Shown: positions 9,600 to 18,018 of the stretch, in pieces
Layout: each line of letters opens with the position of its first letter
Position numbering within the stretch: the stretch's first letter is position 1
From: Nitrospira sp.
GTDB taxonomy: Bacteria > Nitrospirota > Nitrospiria > Nitrospirales > Nitrospiraceae
Length of the DNA: 64,000 nt
Reading direction: 5' to 3'
NCBI GenBank assembly: GCA_024998685.1
Contig: JACOEH010000008.1
Span: 41,156-105,155 of the forward strand
Program-made: the position numbers and the translations under genes
Notes under the pieces: generated by a model
Databases searched by the model: none
Told to the model about the DNA's origin: nothing
What the model saw: only the letters and a program-made list of their open reading frames with translations

Positions 9600-11071
9600 T
9601 GCGGCCCTTCTCGACCTGTCGTTGCCTGTCTATGCTGGCATTCGGCGCTGTCTTGACCGCTTGCGCCATCGGCCCGGATTACCAGCGGCCGCAGACCGAT
9701 GTGGATGATCGATTTCGGATGGCGGAGGGCCGGTCGGATCTGCCCTCATTGGCGAATTTGCCATGGTGGGAGCTTTTGCGTGATGAGCGACTGCAGCAGC
9801 TCATCCGAACGGCGCTGGAGCACAATTGGGATCTCCAGCGCGCCGTCGCGACCATCGATGAATTTCGGGCGAGGGCCTTGGTCGCCCGAACCGACTTTTT
9901 GCCTCAAATCGCGACTACAGTGAACGCGCCGGCCGTCCGCCACACCGCGTTCTTGGTTCCAGGCTTTCCCAATTTGTTCGACTATTACTTCCTAGGCAAC
10001 TTGTCGTGGGAGCTGGATCTGTGGGGCCGCATTAGACGATCGACCGAGGCGGCTCGCGCCGACATGTTGTCCAAGGAGGAGAACCGGCGCGGCGTGACGA
10101 TTCAGTTGGTCAGCGCAGTTGCTGAAGCCTACTTCAATCTTCTCCAGTTTGATCTCCAGCTCGACATCGCGGAGCGAACCTTGCGATCATGGGAAGAGTC
10201 GGTGCGGATCGCGCAGGCGCGCCTGCGCCAAGGGATGACCTCGAAACTGGACGCGGATCAGTTTGAAGCGGAACGAGCCAATGCGGCTGCCCGCATGGCG
10301 GAACTTCAACGGCAGATGGTTCAAACCGAAAACCAGTTGAGCGTCTTGCTCGGCCGGCGGCCGTTTGCCGTCGCTCGTGGCCGTTCATTGGATGAGCAGA
10401 TCCTGGCTCCGGCCGTTCCACCGGGTTTGCCGTCGGAGCTGTTGCAACGCCGACCCGATGTATTGGTTGCTGAACGACAGTTAGCTGCCGTCACCGCCCG
10501 TATCGGGGCCGCCAAGGCCGCGCGATTCCCCAAAATCACGTTGACCGGGGTGGCGGGCATGGCTAATCCTGCATTGCAATCGATCTTCACAAGTCCGGGC
10601 CACTTCGGTGTGTTCGGCGCCGCTTTGGCCGCTCCTATCTTTAATGCTCAAATACTGGGTTTCGAGCAAGAAACGGTGGAAGCTCAAAGCAAAGAAGCCT
10701 TTGCTCAATACCACCAAACGGTGCTGACGGCCTTTCGTGAAGTCGAAGATTCGTTGATCGCTGTGCAGACGACTCGCTCCCAGAGCGAATCCCAACAGCA
10801 ACAGGTCGCGGCGTTGCAGTCGGCGCTGAAACTGGCGGAGCTTCGGTACAACGGAGGGTTGTCCAACTATCTGGATGTCCTCGTTGCCCGAAGAAACCTG
10901 TTCGAGGCGGAGCTCGCTTTGACCAGTACACGCCGGTTCCATCTGGCGTCGATCGTGCAACTGTACAGAGCACTCGGCGGCGGATGGTCTCCTGACGGCC
11001 AACCGGTCGAGGATTCAAGCAAGGACCGGGACCATGGAGAAGCCCGCGCACGCTCAATTTCCAATCCATGA
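9599..11071 (+). CDS. Outer-membrane efflux lipoprotein (NodT/OprM family)
   Basis: A 490-residue TolC-fold protein with a lipoprotein signal ending in 'LTAC'. 'AIGPDYQRP' follows immediately, which is the classic mature start of this family. It has two OEP repeats with long coiled helices. The ATG at 9599 shares one base with the pump stop codon; a TTG one codon upstream is less likely. It forms the exit duct of the tripartite efflux system with the two upstream products. Confidence 0.9.
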   Translation: MRPFSTCRCLSMLAFGAVLTACAIGPDYQRPQTDVDDRFRMAEGRSDLPSLANLPWWELLRDERLQQLIRTALEHNWDLQRAVATIDEFRARALVARTDFLPQIATTVNAPAVRHTAFLVPGFPNLFDYYFLGNLSWELDLWGRIRRSTEAARADMLSKEENRRGVTIQLVSAVAEAYFNLLQFDLQLDIAERTLRSWEESVRIAQARLRQGMTSKLDADQFEAERANAAARMAELQRQMVQTENQLSVLLGRRPFAVARGRSLDEQILAPAVPPGLPSELLQRRPDVLVAERQLAAVTARIGAAKAARFPKITLTGVAGMANPALQSIFTSPGHFGVFGAALAAPIFNAQILGFEQETVEAQSKEAFAQYHQTVLTAFREVEDSLIAVQTTRSQSESQQQQVAALQSALKLAELRYNGGLSNYLDVLVARRNLFEAELALTSTRRFHLASIVQLYRALGGGWSPDGQPVEDSSKDRDHGEARARSISNP

Positions 11072-11254
11072 GTTGATCGCCCGTCGCTGGAGTCCGCGTG
11101 CTTTTGATGAGCGACCTATAGGGATAGGGGCCAGAGCGGCTGCGAGAACGTGAATTACGGCCCCGGAGTCGCCGGCCGATCGGAGAATCGACATTTGTAG
11201 GGCAATGGGGACATCCCATCGCATAACAGGAGGATGATAGAAGGAGCCGAGCGG

Positions 11255-11986
11255 ATGAAATCATTGAGCGGAAAAGTGGCGATTGTGACCGGAGCCTCCG
11301 ACGGAATCGGTCGAGCGATTGCAGAACGCCTGGCGGACAACGGCGCCATCGTCGTCGTGAACTATTCGAAGAGTGCGGAAAAAGCTCAACAGGTCGTTGC
11401 GGTGATCCAAGCCAAAGGCGGCAAGGCGTTGGCGGTCCATGCCGACATGGGTCAGGTGGCAGACGCGCGCCGACTGGTGGTCGATACGGTCAAACAATTC
11501 AACCGCCTGGATATTCTCGTAAACAACGCCGGGAAATTCATGCCGAAGCCGCTTGACGAGACGACCGAAGAAGACTTTAACAGCGTGATCGCCCTGAATG
11601 CCAAGGGACCGTACTTCGCCATGCAGGAAGCGGCAAGAGTGCTGAAAGACGGAGGACGGATCGTGAATATCTCAACCGGCGGGACCCATCTCCACTTTCC
11701 CGGGGCCGCAGCCTACTTGGGGAGCAAGGCAGCGCTGGAGCAATACACCAAGGGATTGGCTCAAGAGCTGGCTCCGAAGGGGATCACGGTGAATACCGTC
11801 TCGCCGGGTTTTACCGAAACCGGAATGATGACGGAGGAATATCGGCAGATCGGCATTCAACTGTCGCCGATGAAACGGCTCGGTGTGCCGAAAGATATCG
11901 CGGATGTTGTGGCGTTCATCGTGAGTGAGGAGGCTCGATGGATCACAGGACAGACGATACAAGCCGGCGGCGGCATCGTCATGTAG
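11255..11986 (+). CDS. Short-chain dehydrogenase/reductase
   Basis: A 243-residue classical SDR. It has the NAD(P) motif 'TGASDGIG' (residues 12-19), 'NNAG' (90-93), Asn115, and the Y154-x3-K158 pair in 'YLGSK'. The usual catalytic serine sits 13 residues before the tyrosine, but here that position is Thr141, preceded by Ser140. The active site is therefore either Ser140 or a threonine variant. Likely a 3-oxoacyl-ACP reductase- or glucose dehydrogenase-like oxidoreductase; the substrate is unknown. The ATG at 11255 with GGAG 8 bases upstream is preferred to the ATG at 11234, which sits directly on AGGAGG. Confidence 0.85.
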   Translation: MKSLSGKVAIVTGASDGIGRAIAERLADNGAIVVVNYSKSAEKAQQVVAVIQAKGGKALAVHADMGQVADARRLVVDTVKQFNRLDILVNNAGKFMPKPLDETTEEDFNSVIALNAKGPYFAMQEAARVLKDGGRIVNISTGGTHLHFPGAAAYLGSKAALEQYTKGLAQELAPKGITVNTVSPGFTETGMMTEEYRQIGIQLSPMKRLGVPKDIADVVAFIVSEEARWITGQTIQAGGGIVM

Positions 11987-12108
11987 CAGGATGCTGAAAA
12001 CGTCCGCCAGCTTCGTTCTCGCATCGCTCAGAGGCTCAACGTACCGAAGCGTACGCCTCGCCCCTTCGCTCGCTGCGGCCTTGCCGGACGGCCTTTTTGA
12101 GCATCCTG
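11987..12108. repeat. 122-bp intergenic palindromic repeat (MITE/REP-like)
   Basis: Begins CAGGATGCTGAAAACGTCC directly after the SDR stop codon and ends GGACGGCCTTTTTGAGCATCCTG, so its ends form an imperfect terminal inverted repeat of about 20 bases. The inside is GC-rich and holds a short palindrome around ACGTACCGAAGCGTACG. From memory, similar sequences recur between genes in Nitrospira genomes, but copy number was not checked. It may fold into a terminator-like RNA. Confidence 0.6.
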
Positions 12109-12128
12109 CGGGCTCTTGTGAAACCGGG

Positions 12129-12788
12129 ATGAGTGATCGGATCTCGCCCGGAGTGATGCATTGCGGGAGCTCCGACTCAACCGACCATCTTTCCAAGGTG
12201 GATCCTGTCATGCGTCGGTTGATCGAGGAGATCGGTCCGTTCTCGCTGAAACCGAGGATCCGCCGATCGCCGTTCGAGTCGCTGGCGCGCGCGATCGCCT
12301 TTCAACAGCTCCATGACAAAGCCGCCGAGAGCATCCTCAGGCGATTTATCGCGCTCTTTCCCGGCCGGAGATTTCCTCGTCCGGATGAGCTGCTTGCCAT
12401 GCACATGCGATCCATCAGGAAAGCCGGTTTCTCGCGACCGAAGATTTTGGCGCTTCGTGATCTGGCTACAAAGACTCTCGATGGGACTGTGCCGACCAAC
12501 CGTATGATCAGGCAATTGGCTGATGAAGCGATTATCCGACGGCTGATCGAAGTCCGAGGTATCGGGCAATGGACGGTCGAGATGTTGCTGATCTTTCAGT
12601 TGGGGCGGCCTGATGTGCTGCCGATCGATGATTTCGGCCTGCGCAACGGCTTCCGCATTGTCTATCGGCGGCCCACGATGCCCACGCCGAAACAGCTGTT
12701 ACAATATGGCGAGCGGTGGAGACCCTACCGGACTGCCGCCGCCTGGTACCTCTGGAGAGCCACGGATCGTGCAAAGGCGGGATCGTGA
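12129..12788 (+). CDS. DNA-3-methyladenine glycosylase II-type HhH-GPD protein (AlkA-like)
   Basis: A 219-residue helix-hairpin-helix glycosylase. It has the hairpin 'VRGIGQWTVEMLL' (142-154) and the catalytic aspartate in 'LPIDDFGLRNG', most likely Asp168. These enzymes excise alkylated purines to start base-excision repair. The protein lacks the N-terminal TBP-like domain of E. coli AlkA, which is normal for short bacterial AlkA. The start was placed at the ATG at 12129; a later in-frame start is possible because the first about 25 residues look poorly conserved. It lies just upstream of the integron-like array. Confidence 0.8.
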   Translation: MSDRISPGVMHCGSSDSTDHLSKVDPVMRRLIEEIGPFSLKPRIRRSPFESLARAIAFQQLHDKAAESILRRFIALFPGRRFPRPDELLAMHMRSIRKAGFSRPKILALRDLATKTLDGTVPTNRMIRQLADEAIIRRLIEVRGIGQWTVEMLLIFQLGRPDVLPIDDFGLRNGFRIVYRRPTMPTPKQLLQYGERWRPYRTAAAWYLWRATDRAKAGS

Positions 12789-12840
12789 TGTAGTGGAGCA
12801 GGAGTTCAAAACGCATCTCTCATCGAAGAGTTAACGATTG

Positions 12841-12915
12841 GGCTAACCTGCGCCGCAGATACGGCAAAGGAAGGGCGCAGATCTTTCCAGCGTCCGGTTG
12901 AGCGAATGGTTAGCC
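12841..12915 (-). other. attC-like recombination site 1
   Basis: Bounded by GGCTAAC (12841-12847) and its exact complement GTTAGCC (12909-12915), with inner complementary boxes CTGCGCC and GGCGCAG. The stop codon of the minus-strand toxin gene lies inside the outer box, as is common in integron gene cassettes. The outer box departs by one base from the R'/R'' consensus (RYYYAAC/GTTRRRY). The inner stem is the weakest of the three sites. Confidence 0.5.
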
Positions 12916-13170
12916 AAAGAATTTGTCATACTCGGCATGCGGTCCGATCCAGAACCACTGCACTCCTTCCGGCACTGGAACGCCAAGGGCGCGGTAATGA
13001 ACACCGACCCGGACGCTGCGGAAACGTCCGCCATGTACGGATTTGAATCGTAGGGACGGATGTGTTGGATTCTGTTTGAGAAGAGCGTAATTGCGTCTAG
13101 CGAGGCCCTGAATGTCGGTTGGCAGAGCATTGAAGCAGCGCCAAAATTGACTTGACGTGAAATGCCTCAA
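12910..13170 (-). CDS. RelE/ParE/HigB-like toxin
   Basis: An 86-residue protein with the compact toxin fold pattern: 'LPTDIQGLARRNYALLKQNP', then 'HPSLRFKSV', 'SVRVGVHYRALG' and 'WFWIGPHAEYDKF' at the end. Members of this superfamily are mostly ribosome-dependent mRNA endonucleases. The TTG start overlaps the antitoxin stop codon (TTGA), giving coupled translation with antitoxin first. The stop codon falls inside attC-like site 1, so the pair appears to be an integron cassette. Toxin-antitoxin pairs commonly stabilise such arrays. Confidence 0.75.
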   Translation of the reverse strand: MRHFTSSQFWRCFNALPTDIQGLARRNYALLKQNPTHPSLRFKSVHGGRFRSVRVGVHYRALGVPVPEGVQWFWIGPHAEYDKFFG

Positions 13171-13367
13171 ATCTCGCGTGCCTTACCGTTGCGATACTCA
13201 TTGAGAGCCTCTTCAGCTAATGCATTGAATTTTCCGGCAGCAGCATCGGTCTCGATCTGTGCATCCCAAGCAGCGGCATCGAATTCCAAGAACCAGCGTC
13301 GCAACTTCGCAAGTTCGTCCGGGGGAAGCTGCTCAATGGCACGCTCTATGGTCTCGACACTCGTCAT
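13167..13367 (-). CDS. Antitoxin of the RelE-like pair
   Basis: A 66-residue acidic helical protein ('TIERAIEQLPPDELAKLRRWF', then 'ALNEYRNGKAREI'), like antitoxins paired with ParE/RelE toxins. The ATG at 13367 follows GGAGGAG; an upstream start would add 11 residues. It is the first gene of a two-gene unit and overlaps the toxin by 4 bases. Only about 50 bases separate its start from attC-like site 2, space for a short own promoter. Confidence 0.7.
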   Translation of the reverse strand: MTSVETIERAIEQLPPDELAKLRRWFLEFDAAAWDAQIETDAAAGKFNALAEEALNEYRNGKAREI

Positions 13368-13415
13368 GAACTCCTCCTCAATTGACAAGGAAGATACCAT
13401 ATTTCTTTATTTCAT

Positions 13416-13516
13416 GGCTAACGCCTAAGCTCACCTGGTGCGATGCCAAGTGAGCGCAGCAAATGAGGGAATCCCACCGTCGCACGAGGGCGTCCGAGTG
13501 GAGCCCATGGTTGGGC
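13416..13516 (-). other. attC-like recombination site 2
   Basis: Outer boxes GGCTAAC (13416-13422) and GTTGGGC (13510-13516). Inside is a long imperfect hairpin: GGTGCGATG (about 13437-13445) against CGTCGCACG (about 13479-13487), extended by GCTCACC against the complement of GGAGCCC with bulged bases. It begins 7 bases after the minus-strand stop codon at 13523, as expected for a gene cassette read on the minus strand. The minus-strand R' box GTTAGCC is identical to that of site 1. Confidence 0.6.
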
Positions 13517-13522
13517 CTGAAC

Positions 13523-13852
13523 TCAGCCAAACTGGTAGCCCATGGCGACCCAGTAGTGCCAGTCATCAATCGCCTCTCGTGTCTTTGCATCTGTGTTCTT
13601 GATTGGTTTCAACTGAGCCAACGGTACGGCGAGGTCATCCTTGACCCAGTGGATAGTCACGAACATTTCTTTTCCGCATTCTTTCTCCGAAGGCATGCTC
13701 GTGACTTCAACTTGATCCTCGACTTTGAGCGGCGAGATTGGACGTTTTTTGACGCAGGTGGCCTTGAAGGGAAACCGGAGTTGATTCTCCAAATAGTAGT
13801 ACCAACCCATGACCTGTTCCTCTGCGCCGTAGGCATCAACGATGATTTTCAT
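13523..13852 (-). CDS. Small conserved protein, often annotated calcium-binding
   Basis: A 109-residue soluble protein. I recognise the conserved start 'EEQVMGWYYYLENQLRFPF', the middle 'SPLKVEDQVEV', and the end 'REAIDDWHYWVAMGYQF'. Similar proteins are labelled calcium-binding in genomes, but I see no EF-hand, so the label should not be trusted. It lies alone between attC-like sites 2 and 3, in the position and orientation of an integron gene cassette. Confidence 0.65.
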   Translation of the reverse strand: MKIIVDAYGAEEQVMGWYYYLENQLRFPFKATCVKKRPISPLKVEDQVEVTSMPSEKECGKEMFVTIHWVKDDLAVPLAQLKPIKNTDAKTREAIDDWHYWVAMGYQFG

Positions 13853-13914
13853 CGCGATGCGATCCTCGCGTTGCTCATTGCGCCGAGGCTACTTTGCTCG
13901 CATGGCGCTTCCAG

Positions 13915-14006
13915 GCCTAATGACCCTAGCTCAACGACCCGGTCCGCGGGACACGTGGATTACAACAGTGACGCGATGGCCGGTTCGCTGCAGCACATGG
14001 TTAGGC
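13915..14006 (-). other. attC-like recombination site 3
   Basis: The clearest of the three. Outer boxes are GCCTAAT (13915-13921) and GTTAGGC (14000-14006). Inner arm AGCTCAACGACCCGG pairs with the complement of CCGGTTCGCTGCAGCA with one extrahelical base. This is the bulged-hairpin design of attC sites. The 190 bases beyond it (14007-14199) contain no gene I can identify. Confidence 0.65.
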
Positions 14007-14199
14007 CACTCAGCTTTCATCTCACTGGTCTTTTCGTGCCCGTCCGTAGACCGGCAGCGTGTGCTTATCGAACATGATGATGTAACCGCTACGCTAGCAA
14101 AAAGATTTCGATCTCGTCAATTACATAGACAGATAATTTGACATATCTCTTTAATATCATTCATGATTCGAAGCGACTAACATGCGATTTTAGTAGACC

Positions 14200-15081
14200 A
14201 TGGCCGATCGACACAAACGTCTTGATTCCAACGTTCCCGGTAACTTCTACGTGGATGCCACCTGCATCAATTGCGACACCTGTCGCCAATTGGCGCCGCT
14301 GAGCTTCGAAGAAGTGGGCGACTATTCCGCGGTCAGCCGCCAGCCGGATAGTGAATCGCGGATTCATCAAGCGTACCAGGCCTTGCTCGCCTGTCCTGTC
14401 GGCTCGATCGGCACTGAACAGGGCGACAAGGCACGATTGCAAACAGCCAAAGCAAGCTTTCCCCTCCGTCTCGAAGACGAGGTGAGTTATTGCGGTTTCA
14501 ATTCGGAGAAATCATTCGGAGCGAATAGTTTTTTCATTGAACATTCGTCCGGTAACTGGCTGATCGACTCTCCTCGGTACATCAAACAGCTCGTCGAGGT
14601 CTTTGAACGGCGGGGAGGTATCGCCCATATCTTTTTGACCCACAAGGATGACGTGGCGGATGCAGAGAAGTATGCCGCGCATTTCGGTGCGGAGCGCATC
14701 ATCCATCAGGCGGATAGAGACGCCGCTCCGACTGCAGAGCGGGTGATCGGCGGAGAAGATACGGTTCGGGTGGAATCAGATTTTCAGATCATTCCCGTAC
14801 CGGGCCATACAGCGGGATGCATGGCTCTGCTGTACCGTGAGCGGTTCCTCTTCACCGGCGATCATCTCTGGTGGGATCCCCACACCAAGTCGTTGGAAGC
14901 TCCTACCCGTCTCGTTTGGAGAAAATGGACCTTGATCGAGTCCATCCGGAAACTTCTCGACTATCCGTTTGAATGGGTACTGGCCGGACACGGCGATCGG
15001 ATTCATCTGCCACAGTCTGAGATGCGCGCGTCTCTTGAGGATTTGCTCCGCCGTCGTTCGCCGGCTACGGTCGGCACGTAG
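14200..15081 (+). CDS. Ferredoxin-metallo-beta-lactamase fold fusion
   Basis: A 293-residue fusion. Residues 15-75 form a ferredoxin-like module with Cys22, Cys25, Cys28 and Cys65 ('CINCDTC' and 'ACPVG'), enough for one 4Fe-4S cluster. From about 90 onward is a metallo-beta-lactamase fold with 'VPGHTAGCMALL', 'LFTGDHLWW' and 'VLAGHGDRIH'. The first metal motif, normally HxHxDH, reads 'THKDDVADA' and has lost two ligands, so only one metal may bind. The substrate is unknown; a redox-linked hydrolase or sulfur/thioester enzyme is possible. The transporter starts 36 bases downstream. Confidence 0.8.
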   Translation: MADRHKRLDSNVPGNFYVDATCINCDTCRQLAPLSFEEVGDYSAVSRQPDSESRIHQAYQALLACPVGSIGTEQGDKARLQTAKASFPLRLEDEVSYCGFNSEKSFGANSFFIEHSSGNWLIDSPRYIKQLVEVFERRGGIAHIFLTHKDDVADAEKYAAHFGAERIIHQADRDAAPTAERVIGGEDTVRVESDFQIIPVPGHTAGCMALLYRERFLFTGDHLWWDPHTKSLEAPTRLVWRKWTLIESIRKLLDYPFEWVLAGHGDRIHLPQSEMRASLEDLLRRRSPATVGT

Positions 15082-15116
15082 GTACCTATTGAACAGCATA
15101 GCCGTCTGACCGCACG

Positions 15117-16751
15117 ATGCCGAATCCACTGGTTTCCTGGGTTGATCGCAATATCCTCTCTCTCGGTCGCGAGATGCGGCTGTCCTATCTGCCGCCGCTC
15201 ATGGTCTATGTCGCCTACGGTATTTCAGGTCTCACCGGTATCGTCGGGACGTTCTTCGTCAAAGACTACCTCGGACTCTCCGCCGCATTTCTTGCCGCGC
15301 TCGGATTTTGGGCCGGGATTCCCTGGGCCTTGAAGATGCCGATCGGTCACACGGTCGATCTTGTGTGGCGATGGAAGAGCTGGTTGGTCGGGTTGGGCGC
15401 AGGGCTGTTGACGATCAGCCTCGGGATCATGGCCCTGTTGATCGGTAACCGCGAAGCGATGACGGCGATCTTTCCCGCTGAAGTCTGGTATGTCCTTAGT
15501 GTGTTGCTTGCCCCCATCGGGTATGTCATTCAAGACGTCGTTGCGGACGCCATGACCGTCGAAGCGGTTCCTCGTGTCGACGATCAAGGACACCCATTCG
15601 ACGATCAAACACGCAAGTTGATGCATACCACGATGCAGACACTCGGGCGTGTTGCGATTGTCGGCGGTGGTATCCTCGTGGCGCTCATTAACGTGTATGT
15701 CTTCAGTGGGACGGAAGGACTGCCTCAAGCCGAACTCATTCGGTTGTACAAGAACATCTATCTCATGGCCATGGTGATCCCGGTTGTCTCTGTGGCGGGG
15801 GTCGGATTGGCGTGGTGGCTCAAACAGCGTCAGATGCAGCGACTCGTTCAGGAAGGATTCTCACAGGAGCAGGCCCGAAAGATGGTGGATGTGCGTGATG
15901 TGGAGAATGAACCGACGAAACCCAATTGGTTGATTCTCGGAGGCAGCCTGGCGTTTGTCCTCTTCACATTGACAGTCGGATTCGGCGGATTTCCATATCG
16001 AGAGGAAATTGTGTTCGCCGGTTCGATGAGCATCGTGCTGTTCTTGATGTCGAGGCTTGTTCAGGAACTGGAGCACGATAAACGGCTCACCTTAATCGGC
16101 ACTGCGGCGGTCATCTTTGCTTTGCGCGCGGTTCCAGGACCCGGCCCTGGATCGACCTGGTGGATGATCGATGATCTGAAGTTTGATCAGCAATTCTTGT
16201 CCGTCCTCTCCCTGATCGGCGGCATTTTGGCCTTGATCGGCATGTTCGCCTTTCGGCGTTTTATGGCCGAACGTTCGATCATGTATGTGGTCGGATTTTT
16301 AACCGTCGTCGGGACTATTCTCTCTCTACCGATTGTGAGTATGTACTACGGATTGCACGAGTGGACGGCGAAGATGACCGGTGGAGTCGTCGATGCACGC
16401 TTCATTGCTTTGATCGATACGGCGTTGGAATCGCCCCTCGTGCAGATCTCCATGATTCCGATGTTGGCCTGGATCGCGAATTCTGCTCCTCCCAATCTGA
16501 AAGCCACCTTCTTTGCCGTGATGGCTTCCTTCACCAATCTCGCGCTTTCCCTGAGTCAGCTCGGCACCAAATATCTCAATGAGATCTTCGTCATCACCAG
16601 GGAAGTGCGCGATCAAGCGACCGCTGTTCTCCAGACTCCTGCCGATTACGGCCAACTCGGCGATCTTCTGATCACTCAATTGGTGATCGGACTGGCTCTT
16701 CCCTTCTCCGCCATCCTGTTTGCCAAACTCACCAAGTTCAAGAGCGCGTGA
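15117..16751 (+). CDS. Major facilitator / BT1-family-like transporter
   Basis: A 544-residue inner-membrane protein with about 12 to 14 hydrophobic helices and an N-terminus resembling BT1 folate-biopterin transporters ('LPPLMVYVAYGISGL', 'FWAGIPWALKMPIGHTVD'). The central loop around 245-275 is hydrophilic. The product ends 'LALPFSAILFAKLTKFKSA'. A near-identical copy of its last 28 codons occurs again at 18019-18105, so the region has been duplicated. The substrate is not predictable from sequence. Confidence 0.75.
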   Translation: MPNPLVSWVDRNILSLGREMRLSYLPPLMVYVAYGISGLTGIVGTFFVKDYLGLSAAFLAALGFWAGIPWALKMPIGHTVDLVWRWKSWLVGLGAGLLTISLGIMALLIGNREAMTAIFPAEVWYVLSVLLAPIGYVIQDVVADAMTVEAVPRVDDQGHPFDDQTRKLMHTTMQTLGRVAIVGGGILVALINVYVFSGTEGLPQAELIRLYKNIYLMAMVIPVVSVAGVGLAWWLKQRQMQRLVQEGFSQEQARKMVDVRDVENEPTKPNWLILGGSLAFVLFTLTVGFGGFPYREEIVFAGSMSIVLFLMSRLVQELEHDKRLTLIGTAAVIFALRAVPGPGPGSTWWMIDDLKFDQQFLSVLSLIGGILALIGMFAFRRFMAERSIMYVVGFLTVVGTILSLPIVSMYYGLHEWTAKMTGGVVDARFIALIDTALESPLVQISMIPMLAWIANSAPPNLKATFFAVMASFTNLALSLSQLGTKYLNEIFVITREVRDQATAVLQTPADYGQLGDLLITQLVIGLALPFSAILFAKLTKFKSA

Positions 16752-16824
16752 CCTTCCCTTCATCAGTGAGGCTATCGAGATTGACTCCGCCGGCGTTTCT
16801 TTTCCTTAGACGGTCCATAGCTGA

Positions 16825-17862
16825 TTACGGTTGCGGCTGCCGGTTGAGAGAAGCTTCTCGGCTCACATGCTTGATCATGGCCATGACGGCGGGACCGGCA
16901 TTTTCGGGGCGAAGCACAATACGGGGGTTGCGATCGGCAAACACGCGAAACACTTCGTCTGCGAACCCTTGGCCCACCGAGCGCACGTCTCGAAAATCAA
17001 AGATGATCTCCCGGAACTTCTCCAAGTTGGTCAAAAGGCGTCTTGCCTCAGAGCGAGAGACATAGTCAGGCTGCAGAAGCTTGACCCGTACTTCAGTCTT
17101 TTGAAACTGGAAATCATACTTTTGAGGAGCGAATTCACCGAACACCTTGTCGAGAGTCTGGCGGGCACCACGCCGCACCGAAAACTGTACGAGGGTTCCA
17201 CGCGTGAAACGTGGCTGTGAAACAAACACGTCCTCCTTGGCCCGGTTCCATTCAATTTGTATCCGGTGGGACTTCAAGGAAAATGTATCACCGACCCGTG
17301 AGGTGAAAAAAAGTCCTTCGCCGGTGTGAGCTTGAGGCATGGTGGTCGTCTTACCTTTGAGAAGCTCAACGAGCGCTGTCTCTTCATCCGGAAGGTGGAG
17401 TTTCGACGCAATGGAATGAAATACGCCGATTCCCGGATCGCGAATATCGAAGGATATCTGGTTTGGCCCTAGCACAACTTGAATGGTACATCGATCGGAC
17501 TGTGAATGTTCAATGGCATTATTGAGCATTTCCGTGAAGGCATACCGCATGATCGCCAATACAGTGGGGCGAAGCGCTCGCTTGAGCTGGAGGCGGACCT
17601 CTATGTCATCCCAAATTCGATCTTCATCGCAGCCTCTCGTAGCGAGCGAACGAGTCAGTATAATAGGTTGATCGGCTCGGCCGGCCAACCTATAGCTGGC
17701 TCCTCGGGTTGTTCCCGATTTCACGATTTTATGCTCCGCAAGCAAGTTTTTAAGATGGAGACTTAAGGCTTGCCGGCTGAGCTTGAGGCGCTCTCGTAGC
17801 TCTCCTCCCGAAGCAGAGCTTCGACGAGATAGAAAAGCAAGGATCTGCCGCTTAGGGTGCAT
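16825..17862 (-). CDS. Winged-helix / GHKL ATPase / DUF4325 regulator
   Basis: A 345-residue three-part signalling protein. It has an N-terminal winged helix ('LRERLKLSRQALSLHLKNLL') and then a histidine-kinase-type ATPase fold with N box 'TEMLNNAIEHSQ', G1 box 'DIRDPGIGV' and G2 box 'HTGEGLFFTSRVGD'. The C-terminal DUF4325 (STAS-like) region contains 'FDFRDVRSVGQGFADEVFRV'. There is no histidine phosphorylation domain, so it resembles an anti-sigma-like switch fused to its own DNA-binding head. The ATG at 17862 fits homologous starts; one at 17886 adds 8 residues. Three phased TTGTCAAT boxes lie just upstream, suggesting autoregulation. Confidence 0.75.
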   Translation of the reverse strand: MHPKRQILAFLSRRSSASGGELRERLKLSRQALSLHLKNLLAEHKIVKSGTTRGASYRLAGRADQPIILTRSLATRGCDEDRIWDDIEVRLQLKRALRPTVLAIMRYAFTEMLNNAIEHSQSDRCTIQVVLGPNQISFDIRDPGIGVFHSIASKLHLPDEETALVELLKGKTTTMPQAHTGEGLFFTSRVGDTFSLKSHRIQIEWNRAKEDVFVSQPRFTRGTLVQFSVRRGARQTLDKVFGEFAPQKYDFQFQKTEVRVKLLQPDYVSRSEARRLLTNLEKFREIIFDFRDVRSVGQGFADEVFRVFADRNPRIVLRPENAGPAVMAMIKHVSREASLNRQPQP

Positions 17863-17879
17863 GGCGAAACGGTGGCATA

Positions 17880-17921
17880 TTGTCAATCAATTGTCAATGT
17901 AAGAACATTGCAATTGTCAAT
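17880..17921 (-). promoter_or_regulatory. Three phased TTGTCAAT boxes (probable operator)
   Basis: TTGTCAAT (ATTGACAA on the minus strand) occurs at 17880-17887, 17891-17898 and 17914-17921. The start-to-start spacings are 11 and 23 bases, close to one and two helical turns, so all copies face the same side of the helix. They directly precede the winged-helix regulator start, and the ATTGACA cores could also overlap a -35 element. An autoregulatory operator is inferred. Confidence 0.5.
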
Positions 17922-18018
17922 ATCCACTGTTCAACGGGTTTCGTGTACTCCACGCTGGGGTATTCCCTTCCCGATCCACCTGCGACAAATTCCGGTCTTG
18001 TAAGTGTCTGGCAGTGAT

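Noticed and set aside
13463..14077. 204-codon plus-strand frame across the cassette array
   Set aside because: It runs through the attC-like hairpins and antisense to the small conserved gene; no family features.
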